Assembly (NCBI RefSeq): GCF_018531495.1 | Contig: NZ_JAHDTI010000001.1 | Coordinates: 434,001-498,000, forward strand | Direction of reading: 5' to 3' | DNA from: Nonomuraea sediminis | GTDB lineage: Bacteria; Actinomycetota; Actinomycetes; Streptosporangiales; Streptosporangiaceae | DNA length: 64,000 bases | Shown: one piece after another, positions 62,733 through 64,000 of the stretch | Layout: each line of letters starts with the position of its first letter | How positions within the stretch are numbered: the first letter of the stretch is position 1 | Position numbers and translations under genes: made by a program | The notes under the pieces: model-generated | What the model was told of the DNA's origin: nothing | Database searches by the model: none | Seen by the model: the letters and a program-made list of their open reading frames with translations, nothing else

Positions 62733-63311
62733 CTAGAGCCGGAGGTCCGGCTGCTTGCGACGGAGCAGTTGCCTCCCGGCCACCACACCGGCCACCGCCG
62801 CCGCGGCGATGCCCAACGCGATGACGAAAACCGTGGTGAGCGACAAGCCGCCCGAGTCCGTCGCGGCGACGGCCCGCACCGGTGCCCCGGCGAGCTGTTG
62901 CGGCGCCTCGGCGGCCTGCGACTGCTCAGGTGCGGCGATGTCTCGTGCGATCACGTCCACCGTCTCCTTCGCCTCGGACGGTTCTGCCGCAGTGACCGTG
63001 ACATGCCACTCGCCGGTCGGCAGCGGCTGGGCGGAGCGGTAGAGATTCTGGCCCTCGGGCGCCGAGACGAGCTTGACCGGTCCGAAGGAACGGCCGTCGC
63101 TGGAGGTCGCGGACACCGTCCCGATGACGGTGTCCCTGACAGGATGACGATCCTTCTTCCAGGTGACCACCACGTTGACGCCGTGGCCGCCGTCTCCGGA
63201 CACCTCCAGGACGATCGGCCCACCGTGCGCGGAAGCCGCAGGCGCGCCAAGCAGCAGACCGAGTACGGCGAGCAGGACAGCCGCTGCGGTGTTCCTCAGA
63301 GTCAGTTTCAC
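62733..63311 (-). CDS. secreted, membrane-anchored protein with probable N-terminal His
   Basis: 192 residues, GTG overlapping the upstream stop (GTGA). Signal peptide (AVLLAVLGLLLGAPAASA) is followed at once by HGGPIVLEVSGDGGHGVNV, so cleavage after ASA would expose His1, as in CopC-like copper proteins. One beta-sandwich-like domain (VVVTWKKDRHPVRDTV, EWHVTVTAAEPSEAKETV), a Pro/Ala/Gln linker, a membrane helix and an RRK tail follow. Family not recognised. Metal binding is inferred from the terminus only. Confidence 0.6.
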   Translation of the reverse strand: MKLTLRNTAAAVLLAVLGLLLGAPAASAHGGPIVLEVSGDGGHGVNVVVTWKKDRHPVRDTVIGTVSATSSDGRSFGPVKLVSAPEGQNLYRSAQPLPTGEWHVTVTAAEPSEAKETVDVIARDIAAPEQSQAAEAPQQLAGAPVRAVAATDSGGLSLTTVFVIALGIAAAAVAGVVAGRQLLRRKQPDLRL

Positions 63312-63982
63312 GAATTGCTCCCCTGGTGTTCGGGATCGGCGGTGAGTGCCCCGCTGCCGGGCGAGACCGGCAGGAACACGTGCTGGTGTCCGTAACCTGC
63401 GTCGACGTTCACCGCGTCGAGAGCGGTGGCGCCGACGGACCAGGTGAAGATCGCGTCAGCGCGTTGCCGGATGGCAAGGGCCAATACGGTCTCGCGGGTC
63501 GGCCCCGCGAGTGCCTGCGAGCTTGCGTACGTGTCGACGGTGGTGGCGAGCTGCCGTACGGCGGAGGCGAGGCTCGAGCGTGCCACGTTGGTGGCGGTCT
63601 CGCCGGAAGGCGGGTCGGCGAAGTCCTTGACGGCCGCGGCGGCCGCCTGCCGCCACTTCGCGACATCGGCCGGGGGGGCCGCGGCAGGCCCGGTGGGCAT
63701 GGCCCGGTCCAGTCCGTCGAGCACCGGAGTGAGCCGGTCGCGGGTGGTGCGGGCCAGCTCGGTGAGCGCCTTGATCTGTTCCTTGTCCCGCAGGGCGGCC
63801 TCCGACCGGAGCCGCTCGACCGTCCGCTCGGTGGAGTCCGGGCGGGTCACCGCGAACACCGAGCCGCCCGCGACGAGGGCGCCGAGCGTGAACGCGGTCG
63901 CGAGCGCGAACACCCGTCGCCGGGTCTGCGGCACCACCCGGTTTCGCGCCGGGGATGTCTTGTGTCGGCTGATGGCCGCCAC
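63308..63982 (-). CDS. membrane-anchored hypothetical protein (start may lie outside the window)
   Basis: 224 residues if GTG 63982 is used, but GGGAGG touches this codon and the frame stays open to the window edge, so the real start may be further upstream. Arg-rich N-terminus, one membrane helix (VFALATAFTLGALVAGGSVFAV), a helical middle (TVERLRSEAALRDKEQIKALTELA) and a C-terminal HQHVFLP. No family recognised. It is coupled to the secreted His-terminus protein, so the pair probably acts together outside the membrane. Confidence 0.6.
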   Translation of the reverse strand: MAAISRHKTSPARNRVVPQTRRRVFALATAFTLGALVAGGSVFAVTRPDSTERTVERLRSEAALRDKEQIKALTELARTTRDRLTPVLDGLDRAMPTGPAAAPPADVAKWRQAAAAAVKDFADPPSGETATNVARSSLASAVRQLATTVDTYASSQALAGPTRETVLALAIRQRADAIFTWSVGATALDAVNVDAGYGHQHVFLPVSPGSGALTADPEHQGSNS

Positions 63983-64000
63983 CTCCCGATGGACGTGCGT

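Overview
The window is a high-GC actinobacterial chromosome segment. GTG and TTG starts are frequent, neighbouring genes are often joined by ATGA or GTGA stop/start overlaps, and it carries a mycothiol-dependent-type DinB protein, an F420/LLM oxidoreductase, an MT0933-type antitoxin and Tat/lipoprotein binding proteins. The style fits Streptosporangiales (for example Nonomuraea-like) or a relative, but the genus is inference. I see no rRNA, tRNA, CRISPR array or intact insertion sequence.

Layout. 1-4.5 kb: a truncated glutamine-synthetase-like gene divergent from a four-gene meta-cleavage operon (acetoacetate-decarboxylase fold protein, HpaE-, HpaD- and HpaG-like enzymes). 4.6-9.5 kb: a compositionally distinct stretch with a four-blade hemopexin propeller fused to a phage-tail-type lysozyme, a TetR/hydrolase pair with twin operators, a DinB-fold protein and gene remnants. 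9.6-19.5 kb: a predicted heme acquisition and degradation locus. It has a TetR regulator, two heme oxygenases of different active-site type, a NuoF-like flavoprotein and a [3Fe-4S] ferredoxin, a complete Dpp/Opp-type ABC importer and a membrane-anchored neocarzinostatin-fold protein. Four copies of one palindromic operator tie these together.

19.6-42 kb: a large catabolic island with an IclR and a GntR regulator. It holds an acyl-CoA ligase, cupins, a cyclic amidohydrolase, a cyclase-family hydrolase, two MmgE/PrpD proteins, a 12-gene tightly coupled minus-strand operon (MaoC, LLM, CaiB, MmgE/PrpD, tandem Rid, two hot-dog proteins, Ltp2-like thiolase, DUF35, acyl-CoA dehydrogenase, CitE-like lyase, cupin), and a divergent nitrilase-fold/aldehyde dehydrogenase operon. 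Five related TTCC(N7)GGAAC sites and two GntR-type sites connect the parts. The logic is hydrolysis of a cyclic C-N bond, CoA activation, dehydrogenation and hydration, then retro-aldol cleavage. The substrate is unknown.

42-49 kb: two M20 peptidases, a dimethylargininase-like enzyme, a TetR regulator and a polar amino acid ABC transporter; the M20 pair and the dimethylargininase share an almost identical leaderless promoter. 49-51.6 kb: a TetR regulon (DUF1348 protein, small unknown protein, soluble histidine kinase) defined by five 16-bp operators. 51.7-60 kb: an aminoglycoside phosphotransferase fragment, a secreted M6 (immune inhibitor A) metalloprotease and a second peptide/nickel-type ABC operon. 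60-64 kb: an aminotransferase fragment, an MT0933-type antitoxin, xylulokinase and two membrane-anchored proteins at the window edge.
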